This document shows positions 35,028 to 44,751 of a stretch of DNA of 54,124 nt, in pieces. The position numbers were made by a program, and so were the translations under genes. Where the stretch lies: positions 1 to 54,124 of the forward strand of contig NZ_JADHVT010000016.1 of assembly GCF_016783915.1 (NCBI RefSeq), written 5' to 3'. The number at the start of each line of letters is the position of its first letter. The stretch's first letter is position 1. The notes beneath the pieces were generated by a model. The model saw only the letters and a list, made by a program, of their open reading frames with translations. It made no database searches and was not told where the DNA came from. The DNA is from Acidovorax sp. Lineage in GTDB: Bacteria; Pseudomonadota; Gammaproteobacteria; Burkholderiales; Burkholderiaceae_C.

Positions 35028-35120
35028 CCAATCACCCCCGCAGGGCTGCGACAATGCGCCACTCTTTGAAAGCGCTGCCGCCCTGGTCGGTGGCCCCACC
35101 AACAAACCACCCATCACACC

Positions 35121-35729
35121 ATGCTGCTTGATGCCACCGAATCCCAACTCGTCCTGATTGACTACCAGGAGCGCCTGATGCCCGCTATCTTTGAGGGCCC
35201 CGCTGTGCTGGCCAACGCCCGCCGCCTGGCCGAGATCGCGCGCATGCTGGACGTGCCCGTGTGGGGCACCGAGCAAAATCCTTCGCGCCTGGGTGCCAAC
35301 GACGCCGCGCTGCGTGCGTTGTGCCAGAAAACCCTGGCCAAGATGCACTTCAGCGCTGCCGAAGAAGGCCTGGGCGAATGGCTGCGCCCACCGACCAAGC
35401 CACAGCAGGGCGGCAACGCGCGCAGCCTGCCCAAACACCTGCAAAAGCCCGCTACCGCCCAAGGCGACGAGCGCGGCACCATCGTGATTGCCGGATGCGA
35501 AGCCCATGTCTGCCTGCTGCAGACGGCGCTCGACCTGCTGGAAGACGAGTTTGAAGTGTGGGTGGTGACCGACGCCTGCGGCTCGCGCACCGAACGCAAC
35601 CGCGACGCCGCCTTTGACCGCCTGGCTGGTGCGGGGGCTGAACTGGTGACCACCGAGATGGTGGCGTTTGAGTGGCTGGGCAGCTGCGAGCACCCGGCGT
35701 TCAAGGACGTGCTCGGGCTGATCAAATAG
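35121..35729 (+). CDS. Isochorismatase-fold cysteine hydrolase
   Basis: 202 residues with the D-K-C triad of the family: D14 (VLIDYQERLM), K74 (LAKMHFS) and C131 (GCEAHVCLLQT). It resembles YcaC-type hydrolases of unknown substrate. Between Lys and Cys there is a hydrophilic Pro/Gln/Lys-rich stretch (about residues 88-118) longer than usual, which may be an insertion. The stop codon sits almost on the dispersed repeat at 35733, which then probably acts as the transcript end. It is 93 bases after the PRPP-synthetase-like gene. Confidence 0.9.
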   Translation: MLLDATESQLVLIDYQERLMPAIFEGPAVLANARRLAEIARMLDVPVWGTEQNPSRLGANDAALRALCQKTLAKMHFSAAEEGLGEWLRPPTKPQQGGNARSLPKHLQKPATAQGDERGTIVIAGCEAHVCLLQTALDLLEDEFEVWVVTDACGSRTERNRDAAFDRLAGAGAELVTTEMVAFEWLGSCEHPAFKDVLGLIK

Positions 35730-35732
35730 CTC

Positions 35733-35794
35733 TTTTAAGCCAAATTGGCTTCTAGCGCATGATTTTCATGCGCTGGTAGCTATCAAAATAATAG
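35733..35794 (-). repeat. Dispersed hairpin repeat between convergent genes
   Basis: On the minus strand: TTTTGATAGCTACC, then the inverted repeat AGCGCATG/CATGCGCT (35754-35761 and 35767-35774), then AGAAGCC. A second small dyad (AGCCAAATTGGCT) lies beside it. It separates the isochorismatase-like gene from chrA. Confidence 0.85.
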
Positions 35795-35813
35795 TGATTC
35801 ATGCAGTTTCCGG

Positions 35814-37166
35814 TCAGGCGAAGTAAGGCACCGCCAGCTTGACCGCCAGACCCGCCAACGCACACACGCCCAGCAGCGGCATGACGCCCAGCTTGAAGCG
35901 GAACAGCGCCACCAGCGCGCCCACGGCGATCAACGCTGACACGGCGTCGAAGCGGCCGCCAAAACCCTGCGGCCACAGCAGGTGGTACGCAAAAAACAGG
36001 GCCAGGTTCAGGATCACGCCCACCACGGCGGCGGTGATGGCTGACAGTGGCGCGGTAAAACCGAGCTTGCCGTGTGTGGCCTCCACCAGCGGGCCGCCTG
36101 CCAGGATGAAGATGAACGAGGGCAAGAAGGTCACAAAGGTCACCACAGTGGCAGCCGCTGCAGCGCCTGCAAACAGTGCGTCCGCTCCCCACACCTGCTG
36201 CAGCCAGCCGCCCACAAAGCCGACGAATGCCACCACCATGATCAGAGGGCCGGGTGTGGTCTCTCCCAGTGCCAAGCCGTCAATCATCTGTGGGCCGCTG
36301 AGCCACTGATAGTGCTCTACCGCGCCTTGGTACACATAGGGCAGCACGGCATAGGCGCCGCCAAACGTCACCAGCGCGGCCTTGGTGAAGAACCAGCCCA
36401 TCTGTGTGAGCGTGCCTTGCCAGCCCTGGGTGGCTACCAGCAGGCCCATGGCCGCCAGCCACAGCGCCAAACCCGCCGCCAGTACCTTGACCAGGTGGCT
36501 GCGCGAAAAGCGCGCATGTTGGGGGGTAGGGGTGTGGTCGTCGATCAGCGCCGGGCCATAGCCTTTGTGCGCATTTGCGTGGCCACCTCCCAGCGCAAAC
36601 ACTGACGGCCAGCGCTGGGCGCCCAAGTAACCGATCAGGGCGGCAGCCAGCACGATGGCAGGAAAGGGCGTGTCGAACGCAAAGATGGCCACAAACGACG
36701 CGGCGGCAAGGGCCCACATCCAGCCGTTCTTGAGCGCCCTTGTGCCTATGCGGTGCGCCGCATGCAACACCAGGGCCGTCACGGCGGGCTTGATGCCGTA
36801 GAAGATGCCGGCCACCACGGGCACATCGCCAAAGCGCAGGTACACCCACGACAGCCCGACCAGAATGAACAGCGAGGGCAGCACAAACAGTGCCCCGGCC
36901 ACGATGCCGCCCCAGGTGCGGTGCATGAGCCAGCCGATGTAGGTGGCCAGCTGCTGCGCCTCGGGGCCGGGCAGCAGCATGCAGTAGTTGAGTGCGTGCA
37001 AGAAGCGGTTTTCGCTGATCCAGCGCCGGCGTTCCACCAGCTCGGAGTGCATGATGGCGATCTGGCCTGCAGGCCCGCCAAAGCTGATGAACCCGAGCTT
37101 GAGCCAGAAAAGAAAGGCCTCGCCAAAGGAGATCGACGAGGGAGCTGGGGACGGTTCTTGATGCAT
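35814..37166 (-). CDS. chrA: Chromate efflux transporter ChrA, long-chain two-domain type
   Basis: 450-residue inner-membrane protein with about ten to twelve hydrophobic segments and two CHR domains. The first carries [17 protein letters not shown] and [20 protein letters not shown]. The second carries [18 protein letters not shown] and [21 protein letters not shown]. Members pump chromate out of the cell using the membrane potential. No chrB or other chromate gene is adjacent. It is divergent from prpE, with a small palindrome (37203-37218) near its start. Confidence 0.93.
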   Translation of the reverse strand: MHQEPSPAPSSISFGEAFLFWLKLGFISFGGPAGQIAIMHSELVERRRWISENRFLHALNYCMLLPGPEAQQLATYIGWLMHRTWGGIVAGALFVLPSLFILVGLSWVYLRFGDVPVVAGIFYGIKPAVTALVLHAAHRIGTRALKNGWMWALAAASFVAIFAFDTPFPAIVLAAALIGYLGAQRWPSVFALGGGHANAHKGYGPALIDDHTPTPQHARFSRSHLVKVLAAGLALWLAAMGLLVATQGWQGTLTQMGWFFTKAALVTFGGAYAVLPYVYQGAVEHYQWLSGPQMIDGLALGETTPGPLIMVVAFVGFVGGWLQQVWGADALFAGAAAAATVVTFVTFLPSFIFILAGGPLVEATHGKLGFTAPLSAITAAVVGVILNLALFFAYHLLWPQGFGGRFDAVSALIAVGALVALFRFKLGVMPLLGVCALAGLAVKLAVPYFA

Positions 37167-37202
37167 GGCCCGGGAGTGTGACAGCCCCGTGTGACGCAGG
37201 TT

Positions 37203-37218
37203 GGCATATTGATATGCC
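37203..37218. promoter_or_regulatory. Palindrome in the chrA/prpE divergent gap
   Basis: GGCATAT (37203-37209) and ATATGCC (37212-37218) form a perfect 7-bp dyad with a TG spacer, 37 bases upstream of the chrA start. A good operator shape, but no regulator is in view. Confidence 0.45.
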
Positions 37219-37350
37219 TGCCGCGATGTGGCTCGGCGCTACCAGGGCACAGCGGGCTACGTCAGTTTGCAGCAAGCCCGTCATGAATAATTATGAATTC
37301 AAAACCTGCTGTCCTGGCAGGGCGAGAGAGATGCCGAGGAGACACCCACA

Positions 37351-39252
37351 ATGACCGCACACAGCACCTACGCCGACTTCTACCGCCAGTCCATTGACCA
37401 CCGCGACGCCTTCTGGAGCGAGCAGGCGAAGCTGATCGACTGGAAGACGCCTCCTCAGCAGGTGTGCGACTACAGCAACCCGCCGTTTGCGAAATGGTTT
37501 GTGGGCGGCACCACCAATCTGTGCCACAACGCGGTAGACCGCCACCTGGCCACGCGCGCCAGCCAGGCAGCGCTGGTGGCTATATCGACAGAAACCGACA
37601 CCGAACGCAGCTACAGTTTTGCCGAGCTGCATGCCGAAGTGCAGCGCATGGCGGCCGTGCTGTTGTCGCTGGGTGTGAAGAAGGGCGACCGTGTGCTCAT
37701 CTACATGCCCATGATTGCAGAAGCCGCGTTTGCCATGCTGGCCTGCGTGCGCATTGGTGCGTTGCATTCGGTGGTGTTTGGCGGCTTTGCGTCTGGCTCG
37801 CTCGCCTCGCGCATTGAAGATGCCGAGCCGGTGGCCGTGGTCAGCGCCGACGCCGGCTCGCGCGGCGGCAAGGTGGTGCCCTACAAGCCGCTGCTGGACG
37901 AAGCCATTGCGTTGTCCAAACACAAGCCCAGCGCCGTGCTGATGGTGAACCGGGGCCTGGCTCCCATGCACCTGCAGGCAGGCCGCGACCACGAATGGGC
38001 GCCGCTGCGAGAGCAGCACCTGAACACCGTGGTGCCCTGCGAATGGGTGGAATCCACCCACCCCAGCTACACGCTGTACACCAGCGGCACCACCGGCAAG
38101 CCCAAGGGGGTGCAGCGCGATACAGGCGGCTACACGGTGGCGCTGGCGGCAAGCATGAAGCACATCTTTGACGCCAAGGCGGGCGATGTGTACTTTGCAA
38201 CCAGCGACATCGGCTGGGTGGTGGGCCACAGCTACATCGTTTACGGCCCGCTGATCGCGGGCATGACCACCATCATGTACGAGGGCCTGCCCACGCGGCC
38301 CGATGCGGGCGTGTGGTGGAGCATCGTCGAGAAGTACCAGGTCACGCACATGTTCTCGGCCCCCACGGCGGTGCGGGTGCTGAAGAAGCAGGACCCGGCC
38401 TACCTGGCCAAATACAACGTGAAAAGCCTCAAGGCCCTGTGGCTGGCGGGCGAGCCGCTGGACGAGCCCACGGCCCAGTGGATCAGCGACGCGCTGGCCG
38501 TGCCCATCATCGACAACTACTGGCAGACCGAAACCGGCTGGCCCATTTTGACCCTGGCCAACGGCGTAGAGCAGCAAACTACTCGTTTTGGCAGCCCTGG
38601 CAAGGCCATGTACGGCTACGGCGTGAAGCTGATCGACGAGGCCACGGGAGAGGAATTGACAGCGCCCAACCAGAAGGGCGTGGTTGCCATCGAAGGCCCG
38701 CTGCCCCCCGGCTGCATGCAGACGGTGTGGCGCGATGACGCGCGGTTTGTGAACACCTACTGGAAGAGCATTCCCGGCCGTCTGATCTACAGCACGTTTG
38801 ACTGGGGCATCCGCGATGCCGACGGCTACCACTTCATCCTGGGCCGCACCGACGACGTGATCAACGTGGCAGGCCACCGCCTGGGCACGCGCGAGATCGA
38901 GGAGAGCATTGCCTCCCACCCCAACATCGCTGAAGTGGCCGTGGTGGGTGTGGCCGACAGCCTCAAGGGCCAGGTCGCCATGGCATTTGCCGTGGCGCGC
39001 GATGCCTCGGGCCTCACTGACGATGCTGCACGCCTCAAGCTCGAAGGCGAGGTGATGAAGCAGGTGGACCACCAGCTCGGCGCCGTGGCGCGGCCGTCGC
39101 GCGTGTACTTTGTGACGGTGCTGCCCAAGACCCGCAGCGGCAAACTGCTGCGCCGGGCCCTGCAGGCCGTGGCCGAGCGGCGCGATCCGGGCGACCTGAC
39201 GACGATGGAAGACCCAGCGGCGTTGCAGCAGGTGAAGGATTTGGTGGGATGA
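37351..39252 (+). CDS. prpE: Propionate--CoA ligase
   Basis: 633-residue acyl-CoA synthetase of the acetyl/propionyl group. It activates propionate with ATP and CoA through an acyl-adenylate. Motifs: YTSGTTGKPKGVQRDTGG (phosphate loop), WQTETGWP and the catalytic K598 in PKTRSGKLLRR. FASGSLASRIEDAEPV and DIGWVVGHSYIVYGPL follow the PrpE rather than the Acs reading. GGAG before ATG 37351 supports the start. No prpB, prpC or acnD lies beside it, so it stands apart from the methylcitrate operon. There is no visible operon partner downstream. Confidence 0.94.
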   Translation: MTAHSTYADFYRQSIDHRDAFWSEQAKLIDWKTPPQQVCDYSNPPFAKWFVGGTTNLCHNAVDRHLATRASQAALVAISTETDTERSYSFAELHAEVQRMAAVLLSLGVKKGDRVLIYMPMIAEAAFAMLACVRIGALHSVVFGGFASGSLASRIEDAEPVAVVSADAGSRGGKVVPYKPLLDEAIALSKHKPSAVLMVNRGLAPMHLQAGRDHEWAPLREQHLNTVVPCEWVESTHPSYTLYTSGTTGKPKGVQRDTGGYTVALAASMKHIFDAKAGDVYFATSDIGWVVGHSYIVYGPLIAGMTTIMYEGLPTRPDAGVWWSIVEKYQVTHMFSAPTAVRVLKKQDPAYLAKYNVKSLKALWLAGEPLDEPTAQWISDALAVPIIDNYWQTETGWPILTLANGVEQQTTRFGSPGKAMYGYGVKLIDEATGEELTAPNQKGVVAIEGPLPPGCMQTVWRDDARFVNTYWKSIPGRLIYSTFDWGIRDADGYHFILGRTDDVINVAGHRLGTREIEESIASHPNIAEVAVVGVADSLKGQVAMAFAVARDASGLTDDAARLKLEGEVMKQVDHQLGAVARPSRVYFVTVLPKTRSGKLLRRALQAVAERRDPGDLTTMEDPAALQQVKDLVG

Positions 39253-39300
39253 GTTGGCAGCGCGGCGCGGCACCCAAAGCGCAGTGCCTGGCCTGCCAAA

Positions 39301-39747
39301 TCAATGCGGAGGTCTGGCGAAAAAGGCCTGTTTGCCATGCCGGTCAAACCCGGCTTGCTCGTAAAAGCGCAGGGTGTTTTCGTCTTTGCGGCCGGTCATC
39401 AGCGTGACCTTGTAGCAGCGCTCCCGCCACGCGTGGGCGAGGGCGTGCTGCAACAGGGCGTGGCCCCGGCCCTGGCCGCGATGGGTCGAGTGCGTCACGA
39501 CGTTCTCGATGACGCCATAGGGTCTGCATGCGCGGGTGAGGTTGGGTATGACGGTGAGCGTGCAAGACGAGACCAATAGGCCCGCGTCCCACCCCCCAAA
39601 GTACCGAATGCGTGGATTGGCAAGCGCCTCGGCCCACACGGCTTGCACCTCGGGGGCCGCGGGTAAGGGGTCGTCGTATTCGTGCAGTTGGGTGTACAGC
39701 CCGAGCAGGGGGGCGAGGTCTTCGGCGCAGAGTTCGCGGATGTTCAA
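39301..39747 (-). CDS. GNAT-family N-acetyltransferase
   Basis: 148 residues with the acetyl-CoA loop in THRGQGRGHALL, preceded by YGVIENVVTHS and followed by YKVTLMTGRKDENTLRFYEQAGF, a classic GNAT C-terminal half. The substrate is unknown. It is convergent with prpE; a loosely spaced TTGGCAG/CTGCCAA pair at 39254-39299 lies between their ends. Confidence 0.9.
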   Translation of the reverse strand: MNIRELCAEDLAPLLGLYTQLHEYDDPLPAAPEVQAVWAEALANPRIRYFGGWDAGLLVSSCTLTVIPNLTRACRPYGVIENVVTHSTHRGQGRGHALLQHALAHAWRERCYKVTLMTGRKDENTLRFYEQAGFDRHGKQAFFARPPH

Positions 39748-39785
39748 TGCTCGTCTCCGATATTCACTGGATACCCTTTGAAACT

Positions 39786-39846
39786 ATCAAAAGCATAGCT
39801 AGTCAGGCATATAGCACTGGCGCCTGACCGGAATTTCAGTGTTTTT
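39786..39846 (+). repeat. Dispersed hairpin repeat with a compensated stem
   Basis: CATAGCTA is followed by GTCAGGC (39802-39808) and its complement GCCTGAC (39822-39828), then CCGGAATTTCAGTG. The stem sits where other copies have AGCGC/GCGCT, with both arms changed so that pairing is kept. It touches the stop codon of the GGDEF/EAL gene. Confidence 0.75.
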
Positions 39847-42800
39847 CAAACCGGCCGGTTCCGTTGCCACCCCGCAGGTGGCTGCCAGGTCGGCGTCCAG
39901 CCGATGAAATCCTCCAGCGGCATGGGCCGGGCAATGCAGTAGCCCTGCGCCTGCAGGCAGCCCAGCTGCAGCAGCATCTGCCCCTGTTCGACGGTTTCCA
40001 CCCCTTCGGCGATCACCCGGTAACCGAACGAGCGTGCCAGGCCGATCACACCCTGCACGATGGCCAGATCCCCCGGGTCGCCCATCATGCCGTGCACAAA
40101 GCTCTGGTCGATCTTGAGCGTGTCCATGGGCAGGCGGCGCAGGTACGTCAGCGACGAATAGCCGGTGCCAAAGTCGTCCAGCGCCACCGTCACGCCCATG
40201 GCGCGCAGGGCGTTCAGGGTGTCGGCGACGGCGCTCAGGTCGTACAGGGCGGCGCTTTCGGTGATCTCGATCTCGACCAGGTGCGCGGGCACACCTGGGT
40301 GGCGGGCCAGGCAGCTGGCCACCCAGTTGGCAAAGTCTGGTTGCTGCAGGTGCTGGGCGGCAATATTGATGCTCAGCGGCATGGGCATGCCGCGGTCCTG
40401 CAACTGCTCCAGAACTGTGAGCGCGGCCTCGGCCACCCATTCGCCAAAGCTGATCTCCAGCTCGGTGCCCTCCAGCAGCGGCAAGAATTCACCGGGCGGC
40501 ACCAGGCCCCTCTCGGGGTGCTGCCAGCGTGAAAGCACCTCAGCGCCCACCACCGAGCCACTGCGCATGTCCACCTTGGGCTGCAGGTACAGGGTGAACT
40601 GCGCTTGCGCCAGCGCCTCGCGCAGGTAGTGCCCCTGGGCGCGCAGCAGCTGCACGGCACGCTCCTGGGCGGCGTCGAACTGGTGAAAACGGTTGCGCCC
40701 CGCTTGCTTGGCCGCATACATGGCCTGGTCGGCATGGCGCAGCAAGGTGTCGGCGTCGGCGTCGTCCTGCGGGAAGATGGTGTAGCCAATGCTGGCCGTG
40801 ACGACCACGCGCTCGGTGTCGAGCGTGTAGGGGGCCGAGACGCTTTCCATCACACGCTCCAGCATGCGTTCGCAGTCGTTTACCGAGTCCAGGCCGGGCA
40901 TGAGGATCACGAACTCGTCGCCTCCCAGCCGGGCCACCGTGTCCAGAGGCTGCAGTGCCCGCGTGAGCCGCCCGGCCACCACCACCAGCAGGCGGTCGCC
41001 CGCACCGTGGCCCAGGCGGTCATTGACGGGCTTGAAGCCATCCAGGTCGAGATAGGCCACGCCCAGCTGCTTGCCGGTGTCGCGGGCCTGGGCCATGCAT
41101 TCCTGCAGCTTGCGTGCCAGCAGCACGCGGTTGGGCAGGCCGGTCAGTGCGTCGTACAGCGCCAGGCGTTGCAGCATCACCTCCTGCTCGCGCTGGGGGG
41201 TCACGTCAATGGCGACGCCCAGCATGCGTGCAGGGCGGCCTTGCTCGTCAAAGCCCACGATCTTGCCCAGGTTGCGCACCCAGCGCACCGGCTCGTTGGG
41301 CTGGTTCAGACGCCAGGTGGCGTCGAACGGCGTGCCCAGGTGGGCGGAGTGGCGCGACAGCTCGATGGTGATGCGGTCGATATCGTCAGGGGCGATGGCC
41401 GTGGTCCATTGCACGGCTGCCGAGGTGTCGCCTGTCACCGGTAGTCCTCGCATCGCACGCCAGCGCCGGTCGCCTGTCACCAGGCCGGTCTGCAGGTCCC
41501 AGTCCCACAGGCCCAGCGCTGCGGCGGAGATGGTCAGCGAGAGCAGGGCCTCGCGTTCGCGCACCTGCACCTCGTTGCGCTTGCGGTCGGTGATGTCGTG
41601 CACCGAAAACAGCCAGCAGGGTTCTCCGTCGAAATCGATGGCGCGCATGGATTGCAGCACGGTGAGCCGGGGGCCGTTGCGCACGTTCAGGGGCACTTCG
41701 TAGTCGCTGAGCTGGCCGGTCCGGCTGACCTGCTCCATCAGGCGCTGGCGGTCTTCGGCCGTGAAGATGCCCAACTCCACCGCCGTGCGGCCGATGGCCT
41801 CTTCACGGGGAATGCCCAGTATCTCGACCCAGGCGGGGTTGAGGTCCACGTAGCGGCCGTCGCTGCGGTGCGACAGGCCCATGGGGTAGGGCATGAGATG
41901 GAAGATGCGCGAGAAACGCTCTTCGGACTGGCGCAGACGCTGTTCGGCGCGTTTGGCCTCGTCGATGTCCTGCATCACGCCGCGCACCTTGACCACGCGG
42001 CCGTTTTCGATCACGGGCTCACCACGCGCGCGCACCCACAGCAGGTGGCCATCGGCATGATAGACCTCCATCTCCATGCTCCATTCGGCGCGAGAACGGA
42101 TGCTCTGACGGAATTTTTCGCGCAGCGGCTCGCGGTACTGCGGGGCCACATGGCGGTCGATGTAGTCGCTGGGCGGGGGCTGGTTGGGGGACAGGCCGTG
42201 GATGTCAAAACACATGTCCGACCAGTACACCAGGCCTCGGCCGCGCTCGTCCTCCCACGCGCCCAGCCGGGCCAGTCGGCCGGCTTGCTGCAGCTGGTTG
42301 TAGAGCGCCCGAAGTTCGTCGCTGGTGCGTTGGGCTTCGGTCATGTCGTGGAAAACGAAAACAAAGCAGTTTTCGCCATTCACAAGCACAGAGCGTGCCG
42401 ACATCAGGCCCGGAACCTGCACCCCTTTGTTTTGCGCGATCAGGGGCAACCGGTCCACCTTGCCCTCGCTCTGGTAGGTGTCCAGAAGCCGCTTGCGCTC
42501 GTGCTCGTTGGCCCAGATATGCAGCTCGGACGAGGTGTGACCCAGAACCTCCTCGCGCGTGAAGCCCAGCAGCTCGCAGAACGCCGGGTTCACATCGATA
42601 TAGCGTCCGTCGGCAATGCGGGTGATGCCCGCCGGGTCGGGCAGCGTCTGGTAGAAGGTGGTGTACTTGGCCTCGGCCGACTGCAGGGCCTCCTCGACCT
42701 CGCGGTGGGCGGTGATGTCCACGTCCATGCCGATCATGCTGGTTGGGCGACCCTGGGCGTCGCGCCGCGCCACGGCACCGCGCGACATCAGCCAGCGCCA

Positions 42801-43664
42801 CTGGCCCTGGGTGTTCATCACGCGGAACTCGGCCTCATAGCTTTCCTCCAGCCCGTCCATGGCACGTGCCAGCTTGGCGGCATTGCGCTCGGCATCCAGC
42901 GGGTGACGCCGGGCGTACCAGCGTTGCCACAAGTCGGGTGACTTCGCATCTGCACCGGAGATGCCGTATGCCTCGTAAAAGCGTCCATCGCAGATAAACC
43001 GGCGCTCGACCACGTCCCATTCCCAGCGGCCGCCACCCAAAGCATCCAGCGCCAGGCGCAACTGTTGCTCTTGCTCACCCAGCGTCTGCTGGATGTTGCT
43101 ACGCGCCAGCTCGGCGCGGGCTTTGCTGGCAATCACCAGCCAGCCGATCCCGAGCATCAGCACCCCTGCGCCGTGGTGCCAGTGCAAGTTGTTGGCACCT
43201 CCCTCGGCCGCACCGGTAGCTGCTATAGCCAGCGAAACCACCAGCGGCAGTGTGATGGTCAGGCCAGCCAGCGGCGCCCATTCGGGCCAATGCCAGCGTG
43301 CGCCAAGTTTTCGCCAGGCCCAGCCCGAGGTGAGCGCGCTTCCTAGCACGGTGGTGGCGGACAAGGCGGCTGAGGTGTCTGCCCAGAGCGCTGCCTGCAA
43401 GGTCAGCAAGGCGGTGATGGCCGCAGCGGGAACGCCAAAAAACAGTGCCATGAAGGCCGTGGCGGTGGGGTAAGCCACGATGTTGAGTTCTGGCGCGTTC
43501 CAGCGCAGGGTCTCAAAGGCGGCGATGGAGACAACACCCCCCGCCACCCCCAGCAGGATCAGGGTGCGCCGCGACGGGTGGAGAGATTCCTGCGGCGAGA
43601 GCCAGACCAGCACGAGCAGCAGCAGCATGACGGCGGTGCCTGCCAGCAGCGTGGCGTTACCCAT
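39846..43664 (-). CDS. Large membrane PAS/GGDEF/EAL protein (c-di-GMP turnover)
   Basis: 1272 residues. The N-terminal ~185 residues hold about six hydrophobic segments resembling a LytS-type 5TM sensor. At least four PAS/PAC units follow (for example YTTFYQTLPDPAGITRIADG and FSRIFHLMPYPMGLSHRSDG). The diguanylate cyclase domain has an intact GGDEF at 914-918 in RLGGDEFVILMPG. The phosphodiesterase domain has EVL at 1042-1044 instead of EAL, with DFGTGYSSLTYL, KIDQSFV and AEGVET kept. Both enzymes could therefore work. It is a single-gene unit that probably ties c-di-GMP level to several signals. Confidence 0.94.
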   Translation of the reverse strand: MGNATLLAGTAVMLLLLVLVWLSPQESLHPSRRTLILLGVAGGVVSIAAFETLRWNAPELNIVAYPTATAFMALFFGVPAAAITALLTLQAALWADTSAALSATTVLGSALTSGWAWRKLGARWHWPEWAPLAGLTITLPLVVSLAIAATGAAEGGANNLHWHHGAGVLMLGIGWLVIASKARAELARSNIQQTLGEQEQQLRLALDALGGGRWEWDVVERRFICDGRFYEAYGISGADAKSPDLWQRWYARRHPLDAERNAAKLARAMDGLEESYEAEFRVMNTQGQWRWLMSRGAVARRDAQGRPTSMIGMDVDITAHREVEEALQSAEAKYTTFYQTLPDPAGITRIADGRYIDVNPAFCELLGFTREEVLGHTSSELHIWANEHERKRLLDTYQSEGKVDRLPLIAQNKGVQVPGLMSARSVLVNGENCFVFVFHDMTEAQRTSDELRALYNQLQQAGRLARLGAWEDERGRGLVYWSDMCFDIHGLSPNQPPPSDYIDRHVAPQYREPLREKFRQSIRSRAEWSMEMEVYHADGHLLWVRARGEPVIENGRVVKVRGVMQDIDEAKRAEQRLRQSEERFSRIFHLMPYPMGLSHRSDGRYVDLNPAWVEILGIPREEAIGRTAVELGIFTAEDRQRLMEQVSRTGQLSDYEVPLNVRNGPRLTVLQSMRAIDFDGEPCWLFSVHDITDRKRNEVQVREREALLSLTISAAALGLWDWDLQTGLVTGDRRWRAMRGLPVTGDTSAAVQWTTAIAPDDIDRITIELSRHSAHLGTPFDATWRLNQPNEPVRWVRNLGKIVGFDEQGRPARMLGVAIDVTPQREQEVMLQRLALYDALTGLPNRVLLARKLQECMAQARDTGKQLGVAYLDLDGFKPVNDRLGHGAGDRLLVVVAGRLTRALQPLDTVARLGGDEFVILMPGLDSVNDCERMLERVMESVSAPYTLDTERVVVTASIGYTIFPQDDADADTLLRHADQAMYAAKQAGRNRFHQFDAAQERAVQLLRAQGHYLREALAQAQFTLYLQPKVDMRSGSVVGAEVLSRWQHPERGLVPPGEFLPLLEGTELEISFGEWVAEAALTVLEQLQDRGMPMPLSINIAAQHLQQPDFANWVASCLARHPGVPAHLVEIEITESAALYDLSAVADTLNALRAMGVTVALDDFGTGYSSLTYLRRLPMDTLKIDQSFVHGMMGDPGDLAIVQGVIGLARSFGYRVIAEGVETVEQGQMLLQLGCLQAQGYCIARPMPLEDFIGWTPTWQPPAGWQRNRPV

Positions 43665-43824
43665 GGCGTTTTCCTTGGTTTGCCTGGGCTGGGCGGAAGG
43701 CTGCGGCGTGTCTGCGGGCTCGCAGTACGGCGGCGTGGGCCGGAATCGGGAGCGGGGGCGTGTCGCAGCCTGCGCCGCATGTGGTCAGAAGGCGTGCACC
43801 CGATAAAAAACCCATGTAGCAAGT

Positions 43825-44751
43825 TTAGGCCCGTTCTGACGATGCGGCGGCGGCGCGACCCGTCCTGATAAGCCCGGTTGACAACAACGTGCCGCACACG
43901 ATCACCAGCGCGCAGCCCACCATCCACGGCGTAATGGTCTCGCCCAGGAACAGCGTGCCGTACAGCACGGCAAACACCGGGGTGATGAAGGTCACGGCCA
44001 GCGCACGGCTGGGGCCCGCGTGTTCGATGAGGCGAAAGTACAGGATGTAGGCAATTCCGGTGCACAGCACGGCAATCGCCACGATGGCACCCCAGGCGCG
44101 CGGGCCCGGCATCTGGGCCGGCCACAGCCACAGCGTGGGCAGGGCCAGGCCGAGCGCGGCACCCAGCTGGCTGCCAGCGGCCGTGGCCAGCGGTGGCAGC
44201 CCCGTGAGGTGGCGCCGCGCGAAACTGGCCGACACACCGTAGAACGCCGACGCCAGCAGGCACGCCGCAATGGCCCAGTGGGCGTGGTCGGTCTTGAACC
44301 CGGTACCGGCCGGTGCGCGCCAGGCCAGCAGGGCCACACCCAGAAAACCCAAAGCCAGCCCCACCCAGCGCAGACGGTTGATGCGGTCGCCCAGCCACAC
44401 CCAGGCGATCAGGGCACCGAACAGCGGCACCGTGGCGTTGAGGATCGAGGTCAGGCCGGTGGCAATGTGCAGCACCGCCCAGGAGAACAGCGAAAACGGA
44501 ATCGCCGAGTTGATGACCCCCGCAAACAGGATGGGCCGCCAGTGCTGGCGCAGAGCGGGCCAGTGCCCCTGCCGCAGCATGATGGGCCACAGGAACACCG
44601 TGGCCAGCGCCACCCGCAGCCCGGCAGTGGGCAAGGGGCCAAAGTCGGACGCCCCCAGGCGCATGAACAGGAACGACGCGCCCCACAGTGCAGCCAGCAG
44701 GATGAATTCTCCGATCCAGGCGGAGACGGGCCGGGTGGCGGGGCTGTTCAT
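43825..44751 (-). CDS. EamA/DMT-superfamily transporter
   Basis: 308-residue membrane protein with about ten hydrophobic segments in two EamA repeats: FILLAALWGASFLFMRLGAS at the start, ILNATVPLFGALIAWVWLGD in the first half and FITPVFAVLYGTLFLGETIT in the second. The start at 44751 overlaps the ogt stop (ATGA), so it is translated from the repair operon. The coupling of an exporter to alkylation repair may be accidental; the substrate is unknown. Confidence 0.9.
   Translation of the reverse strand: MNSPATRPVSAWIGEFILLAALWGASFLFMRLGASDFGPLPTAGLRVALATVFLWPIMLRQGHWPALRQHWRPILFAGVINSAIPFSLFSWAVLHIATGLTSILNATVPLFGALIAWVWLGDRINRLRWVGLALGFLGVALLAWRAPAGTGFKTDHAHWAIAACLLASAFYGVSASFARRHLTGLPPLATAAGSQLGAALGLALPTLWLWPAQMPGPRAWGAIVAIAVLCTGIAYILYFRLIEHAGPSRALAVTFITPVFAVLYGTLFLGETITPWMVGCALVIVCGTLLSTGLIRTGRAAAASSERA

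Noticed and set aside
37291-39273. 660-codon frame opposite prpE
   Set aside because: PrpE is unmistakable on the plus strand, and the antisense frame has no family features.
39254-39299. TTGGCAG/CTGCCAA pair between prpE and the acetyltransferase gene as a terminator
   Set aside because: The arms are 32 bases apart and no T-tract follows, so a stable terminator hairpin is unlikely.
43205-43235. GTAGCTGCTATAGCCAGCG inside the GGDEF/EAL gene as a further repeat copy
   Set aside because: Only the AGCTGCTATAG word matches; the stem and second flank are missing, and it encodes a normal membrane helix, so chance is likely.
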